Of a stretch of DNA of 64,000 bases, positions 33,817-46,037 are shown piece by piece. The stretch is from Argopecten irradians (lineage: Eukaryota; Mollusca; Bivalvia; Pectinida; Pectinidae): the NCBI RefSeq assembly GCF_041381155.1, contig NC_091147.1:11409030-11473029 (forward strand), written 5' to 3'. Every line of letters begins with the position of its first letter. Position 1 is the first letter of the stretch. Under the pieces are notes generated by a model. It saw only the letters and a list, made by a program, of their open reading frames with translations. It did not search any database and was not told where the DNA came from. Both the position numbers and the translations under genes were made by a program.

Positions 33817-34584
33817 CAAACATACTTCTAAATTGATGCTGACATTTGTGTTTTTTTTGTAATTTTGTAATTCATCGTAAACAACCCATTTTAAAACTCT
33901 CAACCAAATAATAGCCATATTGCTGTTAACCCCAAATTTGCAATGTACATTTTGTTCTTGTACATGCGTGTATATTCTATTGTGTATGTACCTTCATCTC
34001 CACGGACAGCGCGTAGATTCGCTTCGTTGGGTGTTCGAGCCGGTCTCTGACTGTGTTGGCTCTACCAAACCTATCTCTCGCTCTTAGTTGTTCATCATCA
34101 AATTCATCGCAACAGCAATGATTGTATGCAGTCGATCCTCGTTATCTCCCAAAACATCCTACAATAAGTTCATCGCCGTAACAACAGTGTAATAATGATT
34201 TAAAGGAGCCCTTTATCTTCATTAAATATCTTACATGAGCTGTGATAGAGCTTTAATCCTCCGTTAATGTTAGTAAATCTTTGAGCAATGTCACATTTTC
34301 TGGAACTAATATCTATATAAAAGTTAATGATAGAATAACATAGGTTTAAACGTCGATTAACATTTAATAGACCTTTGAACAACCGGCCCTTGGCATTGGT
34401 GTTGGTATATATGTGTGTTAATGCAATAGCGGAACTATCGTTTTATCCGTTAATACTTATCAATAAATGCAAATAGCAATAATGCCTGCCCTGCAGATAA
34501 AGCGTTGACCCATAACTGCTTGGTTTTGGTACACAACACAGTATTCTCTAATGGTCTCAAATACCGGAATAAGTCCCAATGACT
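33817..34584. other. No recognisable genes or repeats
   Basis: AT-rich, with short frames only. A moderately CG-containing patch at 34010-34090 (cagcgcgtagattcgc) shows no coding signal I trust. Confidence 0.35.
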
Positions 34585-34948
34585 TTAAAGATGCTCCACC
34601 GCTGACAAATGGTAATTATTCTCTATCAAAAACAGGAGCAGGCGATTAAGTATTTTTCTGCAGTTACTAAAATTACTTACTTTACACCATAACCACCAAT
34701 GACAAGTTTGAGGTTCTTTTTTTACTTCAATATATAAATATGGAAAATAATTAATTGCATCCCGAAAAAATTCTATGGCAATATGTTCTATATGGAATGA
34801 AGTATTGATTGAGCATGCACCAAAATCAAAATAAATCATTTCATTTATTTTTTTGTATTAATAAGACATGTATGTACATGATTTAACATCAATGATTGTT
34901 CGAATGGTGAGTATAGTTTATGCTCTGTCGACGGTGGAGCATCTTTAA
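34585..34948. mobile_element. TTAA-flanked MITE (type 2)
   Basis: 364 bp with perfect 17-bp inverted ends that include the TTAA: TTAAAGATGCTCCACCG at 34585-34601 and its complement at 34932-34948. It is non-coding. A relative of its right end lies at 53548-53650. The ends differ from those of the MITE at 25616, so at least two TTAA families exist here. Confidence 0.85.
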
Positions 34949-35887
34949 GTATAGGATGTTCTTTGTTGACGACTAAAACAAGTTTCTTCATTTCTTTCAT
35001 GCAATCCCAGCCATATTAACCAAGCTTATCGACGACCACATATATGTACGGTACAAAAGGAGGAGATCGCCTTTAACCTATTGATGGGTAGAACAAAACT
35101 TGATATTTTAGACCGATATTATTAGGTCCCATACTGTAACGATCGTTTTTTTTATACAATTATTGATGTTTCGATCGTTAATACATCTATCTTCAGGAAA
35201 TTATGCCATTAACTCTATATAGCCCTAGTAACGTAACATGTAACTTAAAATCATCTCAGGAAATTAGCAAGACAAATTATTTTCTAATGTTGCCACTGTA
35301 ACAGTATATAACTGACGAAGGACTAAATGAGAATGTAATTTGACGGATTGCGGGGTTGATTTAAGGTGTATAATGCCTGTATCATAACCAGTACATCAAA
35401 GAATGGGATGATGCCTAAGTAAGTACATTGTTTTTATCAGATTAACGTCTTTTGTTTGACATGATTCCGGAAGGGATCATTTGTGACAAAGAATAACAAG
35501 TAATCACGGTTTATCTTCCTCAATCAACAGCGTCACTAATTCCAGTAGTCCCTAGCACTACCTAATGAGCCGTAGGACCTATTTGTTATTCTGTGGGTTG
35601 ATGCAGCATTTGGCCGATAAAATCGAATGATTAATGCGAATCAAAATTAAGCTAATTACATATTCTGTTTTTGTATCGTTGGGGATCCCGAAGAGATTCC
35701 CCTGTTGAAGACTTTCTAAGGGATTTAAAGGATTTCTCAATTTGCTTTAATATTTTGCAACATACCATATGCTATTGAGGGGCTGGAACTTGAATGTTTA
35801 GATATACTTGTACTTTTTTTCATTTTCTGTAATATATTTGCAACATTTGTTAAGGGTGGGTGAGGTCAGATTTTATTTTTCATAGAA
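34949..35887. other. No recognisable genes or repeats
   Basis: AT-rich sequence without long frames. tatacaattattgatgtttcgatcg near 35153 and similar words suggest nothing specific. Confidence 0.35.
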
Positions 35888-36140
35888 CCATACACTGCAT
35901 AGCCTTCTATGTATGCTGTGTGTGTGAAGTACATGATACATGTTATGTGAGACTGCGGTGTAGTCTCTTCATGTTATTGAGTAACTGATGACCTTTTTAT
36001 AGTACTATATCATTGAAGAATGCCGAATACACCAAAGAACACACCCCGTCCTGTTATATTTGACAACGGAGAGACCTTTCACCCCACTACCGTAAGGAGA
36101 ATCAGCCACCACTTTTATAGACCATTGTGTGTTCCGACCA
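35888..36140 (-). mobile_element. Old, diverged rep-A copy
   Basis: Antisense words in the right order (tctatgtatgctgtgtg, gagactgcggt, atagtactatatcattgaag, acaccccgtcctgttata, ccacttttatagac) with many substitutions. It lacks both ends and is clearly older than the other copies. Confidence 0.65.
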
Positions 36141-36198
36141 GCATATACGCAATATATTACATGCAAGGCATATCGTGCTTAATGCCCCTAGCGGTTAG

Positions 36199-36260
36199 TT
36201 TTTGTTTGTTTGTTTGAGTTTTACGGCCCATCGACAACTAAGGTCATTTAGGGCCAAACT
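36199..36260 (-). mobile_element. 3' tail of a second retroelement family
   Basis: Reads TTTGTTTGTTTGAGTTTTACGG, then cccatcgacaactaaggtca on the plus strand. The arrangement copies the rep-A tail ((TTTG)n, then words matching aacgtcctattaacagctatggtca position by position), but the sequence is different. It is probably a separate SINE or LINE sharing the same reverse-transcriptase recognition tail. Confidence 0.55.
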
Positions 36261-37817
36261 ACAAGGCAGGCATTAGTATTAGGATATAAACAAGGACTGA
36301 ATCGAAAAGGATAAGAAAAAGGCAAGTAAAATCTAAAACAAAATTGTACATGTTGATTCAATAAAAGGGGTTGCATAGGATAAAATAGTTTTGGCTAAAA
36401 CTCATGCACAATGTTGACGAAACGATGAGTGTTGCGTTGATATGAATATAAGATGAGAAAACGTTCAAATATTGTTAAAAATGCTGATTTCTTTGAGATA
36501 GTTAAAAGTAGCTAAATACTCCTAACGTTTGCAAGGACTTTAAGCCTAGGCTATAAAACTATACAAAAGGACAAGAGTTCCATTCTATATTCAAATATAA
36601 CGGAGCTCCGGGACCGAGCGGTATAATATCGGCAAAAATATATTTTGGAATGAAAAAGAGTTCTAGTATTACACGAACCTACCACAACCTCCAAAAACAT
36701 ACATTCACACACCGGGATACATTGCACAGAATGGATGCTGTTGAAAGTACGTTAGCTCTAATAAACCAAACAAACCAATCAACAGTATTATCTTCATTTA
36801 AATCCATAATGACACAATTGATTGAAGAAAAAATCAAATTGAAGAAAAAAAATCAAAGGAACCAGCATACCATGGTGAGCCCCGGCGTTTACACACGGTG
36901 TGGTGTAGTTTTCAGGAGAGCATGAATTTAAGACCAACTGTCATCTGTCCTCATTAATCAGCCTGTTCCGGGTGCTACTGGATAGGAGGTTGATTGACAT
37001 TTTTAAGTGCGTAACAAATATCTGGGTTAAGATCATAACGGCTTCCCATGGTAGTGTTTGGCACATTGATCTGAGCAAATGTTTTTGAATTAACTTTTCG
37101 AAAAAGGCATCACTCAGGGATTGCGTCATAATCATTGAGTGATACTTTACATCTTAGTCATCATATTATACACTTGGCGAGATTCTTACGAGATTAGGTA
37201 GGATACAGTTACTTACACTGAATGCGTGCACAAATATAACTTCATAAAATTCGATAATCATGAAAAAAGGTGAAAAAAATCAAGGTCGACAAATAAGAGA
37301 AATTGACAAAAACAATTCATTCTAGCAATGTCTTCTAACGAAACAATCATATATATAACCTGTTTATCACAGCTGACTAACATATTATATTCATATGTTA
37401 ATTACCCCCTTACCGATGGCGCATTTATTAAAACGTTCGCTAGTGGATTTAAAAACTATAGAGAAATGGTTTTGCTAAAACAGACACGATACTGACCTAG
37501 CAAAACAGACACGATACTGACCTATTTGTAATTTATAACCGAATACAAGACATGCGACGAGCTGTTGTTGTCTGTCATTATTATCAAGGGAATAATGGCG
37601 GCCTGATTTTGTCGCCAGGTTTTCTTGATTGTCTCCCCTAAGAATTCAATATAATATCCCAATGTCATGCAACCTTTTTAACATCACTCTGTGGATGTTT
37701 GCACGTAGGTTGTTAACCTTCAACGGCTACGAATTATTCACTTCATTGGTTTACATTTTTGACAGTACGTGTTCTCATTTTTGTTACGCCGCTTGAGGCG
37801 TACCAGTTAGAATCGTA
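36261..37817. other. No recognisable genes; small tandem repeat
   Basis: AT-rich. 37477-37525 is a perfect 25-bp-period duplication of aaaacagacacgatactgac. Near 36750 a tail-like tctaataaaccaaacaaacc may be another retroelement end. No reading frame was recognised. Confidence 0.4.
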
Positions 37818-38370
37818 TGCAAATCATGCCATCTTGCAGGGTAGCCATGTAACAAGAACGCTTGAATCAGACGGATGTTCAGTGTGTTACAAGCATTGCC
37901 AGTTGAAGTAATATTAAAATGAATGACGAAAAAAACATACCTGAATATGTCCGGGGTTTGGGCGCCATCTTCCTGATAAATCATGGTCACACAGGGTTTG
38001 CATCGATCGAGATTTTAGTGTTGAACAAGCATCCATGGTATATATATTCTGAAAAAACCGAATGACTGTTCAAGTCTGGCGGATTTCCCAGCAAGTTATC
38101 GGTCATTTAATAATTTCCAATGAAAATCTCATAATAAATATACTGCGGCAATAAATACATTTAGTTTTCATAAGCAATTCACACCATCTTTCAGGATAGT
38201 CGTATAGCTAGAACGCTTGAATAAGCATCGCCTTTTTTTAAGTAATATTAAAACGAATTACGGAAACAGACTTTAATCGGACGCCATCTTCCTGATAAAG
38301 CATCGTCATACTGTGCTTGTATCCGTTCAGGTTTCATTGTAGAACATCCATTCGAGGTAAAAGTATTCTG
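37818..38370. repeat. Pair of diverged direct repeats
   Basis: 37818-38060 and 38172-38370 share words in order: the ccatctt/caggat...agt start, agaacgcttgaat, aagtaatattaaaa, ggacgccatcttcctgataaa (as cgccatcttcctgataaa in the first), and tattctgaa. The offset is about 310-350 bp. This indicates an old local duplication with indels. Confidence 0.65.
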
Positions 38371-38594
38371 AATAAAGATTTTCTAGAAATTAATCGGGCA
38401 TTTTGAATGAAACTGGTTCCATTTACAGAATGAACAACTATATCTTTAGAAGTATAAAATGTTCGAGACATTGCATTTAAATTTCTTATTTAATTTAGAT
38501 CACTATCGTGTAAAAATGATAATCGGACAATGCGTAGATGCTAATTAACGGGACACGGAACATACCAAAATGCGAAATGACAGTTGATCTACAT

Positions 38595-38812
38595 ACTGAA
38601 AACGGAACAATTTTTTGTTTGTTTGTTTTGATTAATTCACGTTCCATTAACAGCTATGGTCATGTATGGACGGTCTCCCATATGTGCGGTGTGTTGCGAG
38701 TATGTTGTGCGAGGTGCGTGTTTTAGGAGACTGCGGTATATTCATGTTGTGTCTTCTTGTATATTGGAAATGTTGCCCTTTTTATAGTGCTATATCACTG
38801 AAAACGGAACAA
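38595..38812. repeat. 16-bp target-site duplication around a rep-A copy
   Basis: actgaaaacggaacaa at 38595-38610 and again at 38797-38812, identical, immediately outside the rep-A copy. The right copy overlaps the rep-A word cactga by a few bases, so the true length is 12-16 bp. Confidence 0.85.
38613..38796 (-). mobile_element. 5'-truncated rep-A copy with target duplication
   Basis: Antisense. The tail (TTTGTTTGTTTTG) lies at the left and the truncated head at the right (gtgctatatc). It keeps only the last 180 bp of the family. Truncation at the head with the tail intact and a duplicated target is the signature of target-primed reverse transcription. Confidence 0.85.
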
Positions 38813-40381
38813 AGAAAAACAGAAACACATGAGGTTAGGTTCAACATTTTCTTTGCCTTTTCTATGAGCTTAGCAATCTCTGCATAAAACCGTTTTTTTA
38901 TTTTGTTGGTAGCAAAAGTATTACTAAAACTGTTCGTCTGCACTAGACCTGGCTACCTTGCACTAACCCAAGTTCACAAATTATAAAATGGCTTTCAACA
39001 GAACCATTAAAATTGCAAAGCAATATCATTATATCATTGTTTAATTTCCATATTCCGCCCAATCAAAGGGTTAAGCTTCAGCGTAGCCCACTTGTACCGT
39101 CTTTTGCGTTAACGTTGTTGCGCTAATTCAAGTAGACTGGCCACCAGACCCTAAGTTGCTGATAAGACTTTCTCAGAGTTCTTTACTAGAGTATCTCCAC
39201 CCTAGTTTAAAACTTAGAATCAGGCATGTAGTAGTGACAAAAATAATCAAGCCAATTTTTAGTGATTTGTTTAATATTCTAGAGACTGGTAGCCAGTCTA
39301 TAATTCAAGTACAGCGCTACAATGTGTTCCAAGCTATCATTCTCAATACACTATGTAGTGACATGTAGTGGTTAGCTATCCATAGTTTTAGACTTCCGTT
39401 GTTGGTTTTGATGTTTAAGCGTATTGCTGTGAATATAAATAATATGAATATTATAGTGGCTTTGTTTAAGTTTATCTTTGGACAATTTGCCTTAAATTAT
39501 TTGGTTTCAGCTGGTCGATACATCTTTATAGTAGATATGATTATAACGTTGGATTTTAGCTTTGACGATCAAATCTGGCTGAAAGTTATCACAATCAACT
39601 ACTAACTTACTGATATATATATATTTTTTCTAATGTCTTGTACTCGACATTGATGTTGATGGAGCAAAGTCATCCATCATTCCTGATACTTTAGTCTGTC
39701 TTGTATCGTATCCGTAATATTTGGCCTGGCTGTTGATTAAACGTTCAAAAATAATACAATGTAGAATGTGTTCCTATCTCACTGAACCTCATCCTCTAAA
39801 AAAGCGCAAACGTTTATATTCATATACGCAAGATTAGTAAAATATGTATCCATAAGTGGATTAGTGACTGCATTTAAGGAGAAAGACGCTCCGGAGAAAT
39901 AAGTCTCATCATCGTAACGTTGTGGATAGCTAGGTTTACAATGCCTCACTGACAACCAGCAGTGCTAGTCTAATTAGTGCAGTAACTAAAGACGGGCAGG
40001 CTATCATGATAGAGGCAGTAAAATCGCCATTTAATTCACATAATCATAGACAATAGTGACATGTTCATGTCATGGCCTTGGTACGGATTCCCGACGGTCG
40101 ATCGGCATATCTTGATACTGAAGTGACTGCCACTTTAGCACCAGCCACTTCAATATTGAAGTGACTGCCATTTTAGCACCAGCTATAAATATATATAGAT
40201 TTCTCTTACATGTGAAGAAAAGTGAGCTTCATGGAGAGATAGCTTAACAAACAACATTACTACCAACGGTCAGTATAAAAGATCGAAAGCGATATTAAGT
40301 ATCGATATATTTGGATATGTATAAACGTATCAAAGACACAGATGAAGATACAATACAAATACAATATCATTTTCCCATAGC
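38813..40381. other. No recognisable genes; one small duplication
   Basis: 40115-40184 contains gaagtgactgcca.tttagcaccagc twice, with a palindromic link (gccacttcaatattgaagtgactg). A tail-like tggctgttgattaaacgttc occurs near 39729. No coding region was recognised. Confidence 0.4.
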
Positions 40382-40965
40382 CGCGAGTTGAGCGTTCTCC
40401 CTTTTGAGGAAGACTCTGGGGTTCTGTCCCCTGGCCGAGACACACCAAAATCTATAAAAGTGGTAGTTTCTGCATCTGCTTAGCGCTCAGCATACCGGGA
40501 TTGGGGCGACTGGTTCGCCCGTTGTCAGTATAATGGGACCGGTTGGGATGCGTTGCTTGGTGTTTCCGCGGCATGCTTCAGTGATATAGCACTATAAATA
40601 AGATTTTGTTTGTTTGTTTGATTAATTAACGTCCAAATAAACAGCTATGGTCATGTAAGGACGGCCTCCCATGTATGCGGTGTGTTGCTATAAAATAGAG
40701 CAACAGTTTCACTATACATGAAGACAAAACAAAACACTACTTACCAGTCTCCCAAAACATGCACCTCGCAAAATATACACGCAACACACGCATACATGGG
40801 AGGCCGTCCTTACATTACCATAGTTGTTAATAGGACGTTTATTAATCAAACAAAAATGTAGGGTAGGTCAAGTGTTGCTTAGTGTCTTCGGTGGCATCCT
40901 TCAGTTATATAACACTATGACAGGGACAGGAGTTCCACTATACAAGAAGACACAATACGAACATA
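40382..40965. mobile_element. Cluster of rep-A pieces in both orientations
   Basis: 40382-40604 sense middle part (agttgagcgttctccc to agcactataa). 40606-40689 antisense tail part with (TTTG)n. 40690-40855 sense 3' part to attaatcaaac. 40858-40965 sense middle part again. The antisense piece appears inserted into a sense copy, which resumes after it. Confidence 0.7.
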
Positions 40966-42544
40966 TCGGGGACGTCAATATAATAAAACAAAACAAATTA
41001 TTATATGTATTATCAAACATTCTACTTATCGAGATAAAATGGCAAAGCCTAGTTGGGCATGCATGGAGTTGTCATGACCTTGTACAGATTCCCGAGGGTC
41101 GGCATGCATATATTGTGTTTGTTGAAACGTTCTGAACACTTATGAATTATTTTATGAGCGAGAAATAAGACTTTCAGTGGATATCTGAATTTATTGAATA
41201 CCAAAGCTTTATAGACACTGTTTTTCTCAGTTTTCACGATAACAATGTGATAATAGGACTGTCCTTATATATTGAATCTGGTTTTTTCTGAATTCAAAGT
41301 TGATGAATACCAATGTCATTTTTAAATTGCATGTGTTTTGCATTTGTTAATCATAAATGTAATTAAAACATTCTCTCCGGCTTTTACTATCAAATCATAC
41401 GTTACAAATCCATGACGTTGTCCAGTTGGCATTCATCCTCCTATAATTGCCAACTGATGGTAGTTGGAGACTTAAAATTACCTAATGATGGTTCCATAGA
41501 ATGCTAAGAAAGTGATGCGGACTGTGTTCTGATCAAAATACTCTTCCCCTTCCAATTCGGGGTGCGATTTTTGCAGAGATACATTATTCGGTTAAGAAGT
41601 CGAAGAAATGGTGTATGTCGACAGCACATGGTCATAAAGAATGTATATTAACACTATAACCAACAATTAATAGGGTCAAAATAACTTCCGGCGCTCAAAA
41701 GTATTGCTATAGCTAGATTACAGGTTATATCAAAGGGATGTAATTGTACATTTTAGGATCTCTATTTTCGTTTTTAGTCATGTCATGAAGTGTAAAAAGT
41801 AAATATCACATTTAACCTCGATAGGAAAACAAATACTCTTTGCGTAGTGGAAAGGACACACGCGGCACAGACACGGTGCGATGTAGTCACGTTATTTAGA
41901 TCATAACCCATTAAAGTCTGTTGCCAGACATGTCATTTCTGAAAAAAGTAATTTTGGATTCAGTAATTACATGAACTAAGGCATTAAAAACAAAGCCATT
42001 TCCTAGTATAGCCCCGAACGTTGATTAACACAACCAGACATAAACTGATGAAATGCATTTTTAATGTTACATTTGACTAGATTAATTTATCTTTTCATAA
42101 CTACGTTTCAATCTGCAGATTTGCTGAAAAGTGATATGGCGTTATTTAATTACATATCTCATTATTGCATGCAATTGGAAAGATAAACAGTGGTATGTTT
42201 TTTTCCCAGTTTGTTTCATCTGCACATATTATACATATTTATGTTGTGCCAGAAATGGCCTTTTTGTACTCTTCCCTTCATAGTTCTCCGTGCTGGGTTG
42301 TTATACGAACGCTGATTTAAAGATTGGAATGTTACCGCAACAAATGTAATCCATGTTGTTTCATTGGGAATACATTAATCTTATTCGTGTAGACAGAAAA
42401 ACTCAACTAAAAGCATGAACACACACTGAAATTTGAAAACTACTTTAATATGATATTGGCCATTCCCAACAGATTCAATAGCGCAAATATTTGTAAATTA
42501 ATTATTCATTTACTGTAATATTTAATTGATATTTTAGTTAATTT
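40966..42544. other. No recognisable genes or repeats
   Basis: AT-rich. The longest frames are about 60-100 codons, without motifs. 40000-41100 repeats the theme ttgtac(g/a)gattcccga.ggtcg.c at 40079 and 41083, a weak sign of an old dispersed repeat. Confidence 0.35.
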
Positions 42545-43565
42545 GGCTATTTCCATATTAACAACTTCTTCTCTGAAACTAAGCATGAGATAACACCAAT
42601 AATGCAATGGTAGCATCCTTATAGGTGGGATTCAAAATTGTACATATTAGGGAGCTGACCCCCCCCCCCCCCCCTGGCTATTTCCATAAAACGACTTCTC
42701 TGAAACTAAGCAGTGGATAGCACTTATAATTCAAAATTGTACAAATGAGGCGGGGTCAAAAGGGGCCAATATTTGACTATTTTCATATAAATGACTTCTT
42801 CTCTGAAACTAAGCGTGGGCTAGCACTAATAATACAATGTTAGCATCCTTATAGGGTGGGGATTCAAAATTGTACAAATGATGGGGCTAACCCCCCAGGG
42901 GCCTGAGGGGCGGGTCAATTTGGCAATTTCCATATAAACGACTTCTTCTCTGAAACTAAGTATGGGATAGCACCTATAATGCAATGGTATCATCCTTATA
43001 AGATGGGGATTTAAAATTGTACAAATGATGGGGATGGCCCCCCTGGACCTGAGGGGCGCGGTCATAAGGGGTCAATTTGACTATTTCCATAGAAACTACT
43101 TCTTATCTGCAACTAAGCATGAGATAGCTCTCATAATGCAATGGAAGCATCCATATAGGGTGGGGATTCAAAATTGTGCACATGATTGGGCTGAGGAGCC
43201 GGGGTCAAAAGGGGAATTTTTGCTATATCCAATTTAAATGACTTCTCTGAAACTAAGCATGGGATAGCACTCATATTGCAAAGATAGCATCCTTATAGGG
43301 TTGGAAATTTAAAATTGTACAAATGATGGGGCTGACCCCCCGAGGCCTTAGGCGCGGGGTCAAAAAGGTCAACTAAATTACTATTTTCATATAAATTACT
43401 TCCTCTCTGAAACTATGTATTGGATAATTGGATAGCATATTTGTATGGTATCTATAGCATCCCTATATGGTTAGGATTCAAAATTGAACAAATTCAGAGT
43501 CTTTTTGATGATTACTAAAAAAAAAACAGGTGAGCGATACAGGCCCTCTGGGCCCTCTTGTTTTT
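42545..43565. repeat. Tandem repeat of about seven 95-155-bp units ending in a GGCCC terminus
   Basis: Units begin with ggctatttccat-like words near 42545, 42676, 42773, 42922, 43077, 43231 and 43378. They share cttctctgaaactaagca, gatagcac, gcatccttatag and attcaaaattgtac. A C-run at 42659-42674 varies. The array stops at aggtgagcgatacaggccct and gggccctcttgttt (43531-43563), the terminal signature shared with 49502-49540. I read it as the internal array plus one end of a hairpin-ended element. Confidence 0.75.
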
Positions 43566-43961
43566 ATCGGGAAAAAAAGCATTCATAAACGATCACCTTT
43601 TAAATTTGTTTAAAATATACCGCTCAAGCAGTGTAAAATATGTTATGTAATACTAACTTGCTTGCTCTTTTTTATTGAGAAAATACAAATTGTTAGCATC
43701 TTTAATGAACATCGTGCGTATTCAACAATACTAAAGCAATTATTTATGATTTAGGTATATGCACATCCTGCCATATACATAGTTTTTGCATTTTTATTCC
43801 TGAATTCATGTCTTATATCTATGATCTGGATATATTGGGGACAGTAGTATCCTTTCATGTAGTCTAATCGATATATTACATTGCGATAACATATATTTAC
43901 ATTAAATTTCGAGTATAGAAAACAAATATAAAGTGTTTTGAAATTAGGTGTTGCTTTTGTG
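43566..43961. other. AT-rich spacer
   Basis: No frame or repeat identified between the end of the tandem element and the next rep-A copy. Confidence 0.4.
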
Positions 43962-44472
43962 CAGGAAGGGCGTTAGAATTGTACCTGCTGCCCCTATTGC
44001 ATGATCGTAAAAGGCGACTTAATTTAGGATATTATCTTTTCTCTTCTTCCTAACTGACTTTATCTTTCCTAATGCCTCCCTTGGCACCGCCTCACTTTTG
44101 GCCTTGAGTTGAGCGTTCGCCCCTGTGAGGAAAGCTCTGGGTTCTGTCCCCTGGCCGAGACACACCAAAGTCTATAAAAGTGGTAGTTTCTGCTCCTGCT
44201 TAGCGCTCAGCATTCAGGGAGTGGGACGACTGGTTCGCACGTTGTCAGTATAATGTGACCGGGTGGGGTGTGTTGCTTGGTGTCTTCGGCGGCATGCTTC
44301 AGTGATATAGCACTATAAAAAGGGCAAGAGTTCCACTATACAAGAAGACACAACATTAATATACCGCAGTCTCCCAAAACACGCACCTCGCACAACATAT
44401 CATACATGGGAGGCCGCCCTTACATGACCATGGATGTTAATAGGACGTTAAATAATCTAACAAACAAACAAA
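43962..44472 (+). mobile_element. rep-A copy, sense, near full length
   Basis: Head gtgcaggaagggcgttagaa to tail ttaaataatctaacaaacaa. It lacks the 'caacatacacgcaacacaccg' stretch in part (acaacatatcatacatggg). Confidence 0.85.
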
Positions 44473-44676
44473 TTGTCAAATTTTGGCAGATGTTTGACAG
44501 AATTTCATGACAATAGCAACATGGAAAATTCATAAGGTTTAAGTCTAGGTAAGTCCAAGATGAAATTTTACAAAAAAATATCGAAGATGGAACAACGTGG
44601 AACGTAAATTAATGTAGTTTCATTAGTTTCAATAAGAAAAAAAGTTGTGCTATTGTCCGATTATTGACGGAATCCT

Positions 44677-44780
44677 ATGTTGCTATTGTCTGTGTGTGAC
44701 AGACAACCATATTGCTATTGTCAGTATGTGACAGACCACCATGTTGCTATCGTCAGTAGGTGACATGATGCTATTGTCAT
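44677..44780. repeat. 32-bp minisatellite
   Basis: Units at 44677-44708 and 44709-44740, a shorter one at 44741-44764 and a partial one to 44780. The core is ttgctattgtc.gt.tgtgacag. It directly precedes the palindromic start of the next element. Confidence 0.85.
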
Positions 44781-45530
44781 AAGAGGCCCATGGGCCTTAA
44801 CGGTCACCTGAGTTTGTTTAGAATGAAACAGAGACATATTAACACTAATATACTGGCCTTTGAAGTCGGTTAGTGACTTTATAATTTGTTTTTAAACTAT
44901 GAAGAGTATTTGCTTCCTTTTAAACTATGAAGAGTATTTGCTTCCATCAAACCTGTGAAATTTAAAGTCATTCTGGCCCTGTTTGGCCCGCCCCTCTGGT
45001 CTGATATGGATGTTATCTGATATAATACTATATCTCAGGCTAATAATTCTAATCCAGTTTGACTCCTTTCCTATGGAAATTGCAAATTATGCAAATAATG
45101 TTCATAAATGTGTTTTTCATATTTAAACTAAGTAAACTTAACCCCCTCCCCAGGAGGAAACGAGAGACCTCAGGGTCATATAATTCACAATTTTTGAAAG
45201 GACCTAAAGAGCCATTCATCTATGAACAGTATTTGATTCCACCACATCTGTGAGTGGAGAAGATTTTTGAAATTTTAGTCAATTTTTACCCTTTTGGCCC
45301 ATCGTACAGCTCCCTGGGATGGGGACCATATAAATCAAAATTTGGATTGGCCTTCTGCCTTAGAAGGCTTGTGCAAAATTTCATTGAAATGGCTTCAGCG
45401 GTTTTGGTGAAGAAGTCGAAAATGTAAATGTTTACGGACATACATAGCTGTTAATAGGACGTTAATAAATCAAACAAACTGACATACTACGCAGGACGAC
45501 GACGGACAAAATAAAGAAAGCATCGCTAGA
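44781..45530 (-). mobile_element. Hairpin-ended element with nested rep-A tail
   Basis: Starts with a 14-bp palindrome AGGCCCATGGGCCT (44784-44797) followed by cggtcacctgag. It ends with words such as gaagaagtcgaaaatgtaaatg and gacgacgacggacaa, the complement of the opening of the element at 59985. Inside are tatgaagagtatttgcttcc twice (about 44897 and 44926) and the gacctcagggtcatataatt block also found at 54360. No protein is encoded. The family resembles abundant bivalve repeats; classification is uncertain. Confidence 0.6.
45437..45487 (+). mobile_element. Minimal rep-A tail insertion with target duplication
   Basis: Only the last 37 bp of the family (atagctgttaataggacg to caaacaaact, 45444-45480) are present. 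They are flanked by gacatac at 45437-45443 and 45481-45487. This is an extreme 5' truncation with a 7-bp target duplication inside another element. Confidence 0.75.
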
Positions 45531-46037
45531 GGCACAGACAGCTGAATGGTTCTTAACTTTTAGGTATGTTTTGGTAAGGACATTGACCTTAGGGGTTTAT
45601 TAGGTAAAGAGTTGTGTTGAATTAACTTGAGACATTAATTAATGCGCTAATAGTGGATCAAATATCAAATAATGAACCATTTGTGTGCCTAATGAGTCAT
45701 ATATATCACCATATCATACCCATATTAGGCTTTATCCATTTAAGAACTTTCACAAACATGTATATATTTTGCTTATATATATGTGTAATACCTCTTCAAT
45801 ATTTGCAAGAAGTGTTGGAATGTCCAAGGTATCCATGTACTCATCAGAACTGTATTTTGAATTTCTGAACCAATCATTGCCGACAACGGGACAAAATGGT
45901 TAGGTGGCCATTGTGCTTCAGGAATGTAATTCCCGTGTAGATTTGTCCACATGATGTGTACCACTGGCCCTGTGCATGTCTGTCCATGACATGAAGAACT
46001 GGTGAAATATTCTGCTCACTTGCGCAGTATGCAACAA
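45531..46037. other. No recognisable genes
   Basis: Short frames only. The minus-strand frame at 45964-45773 (63 codons) is without domain signature. Confidence 0.35.
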
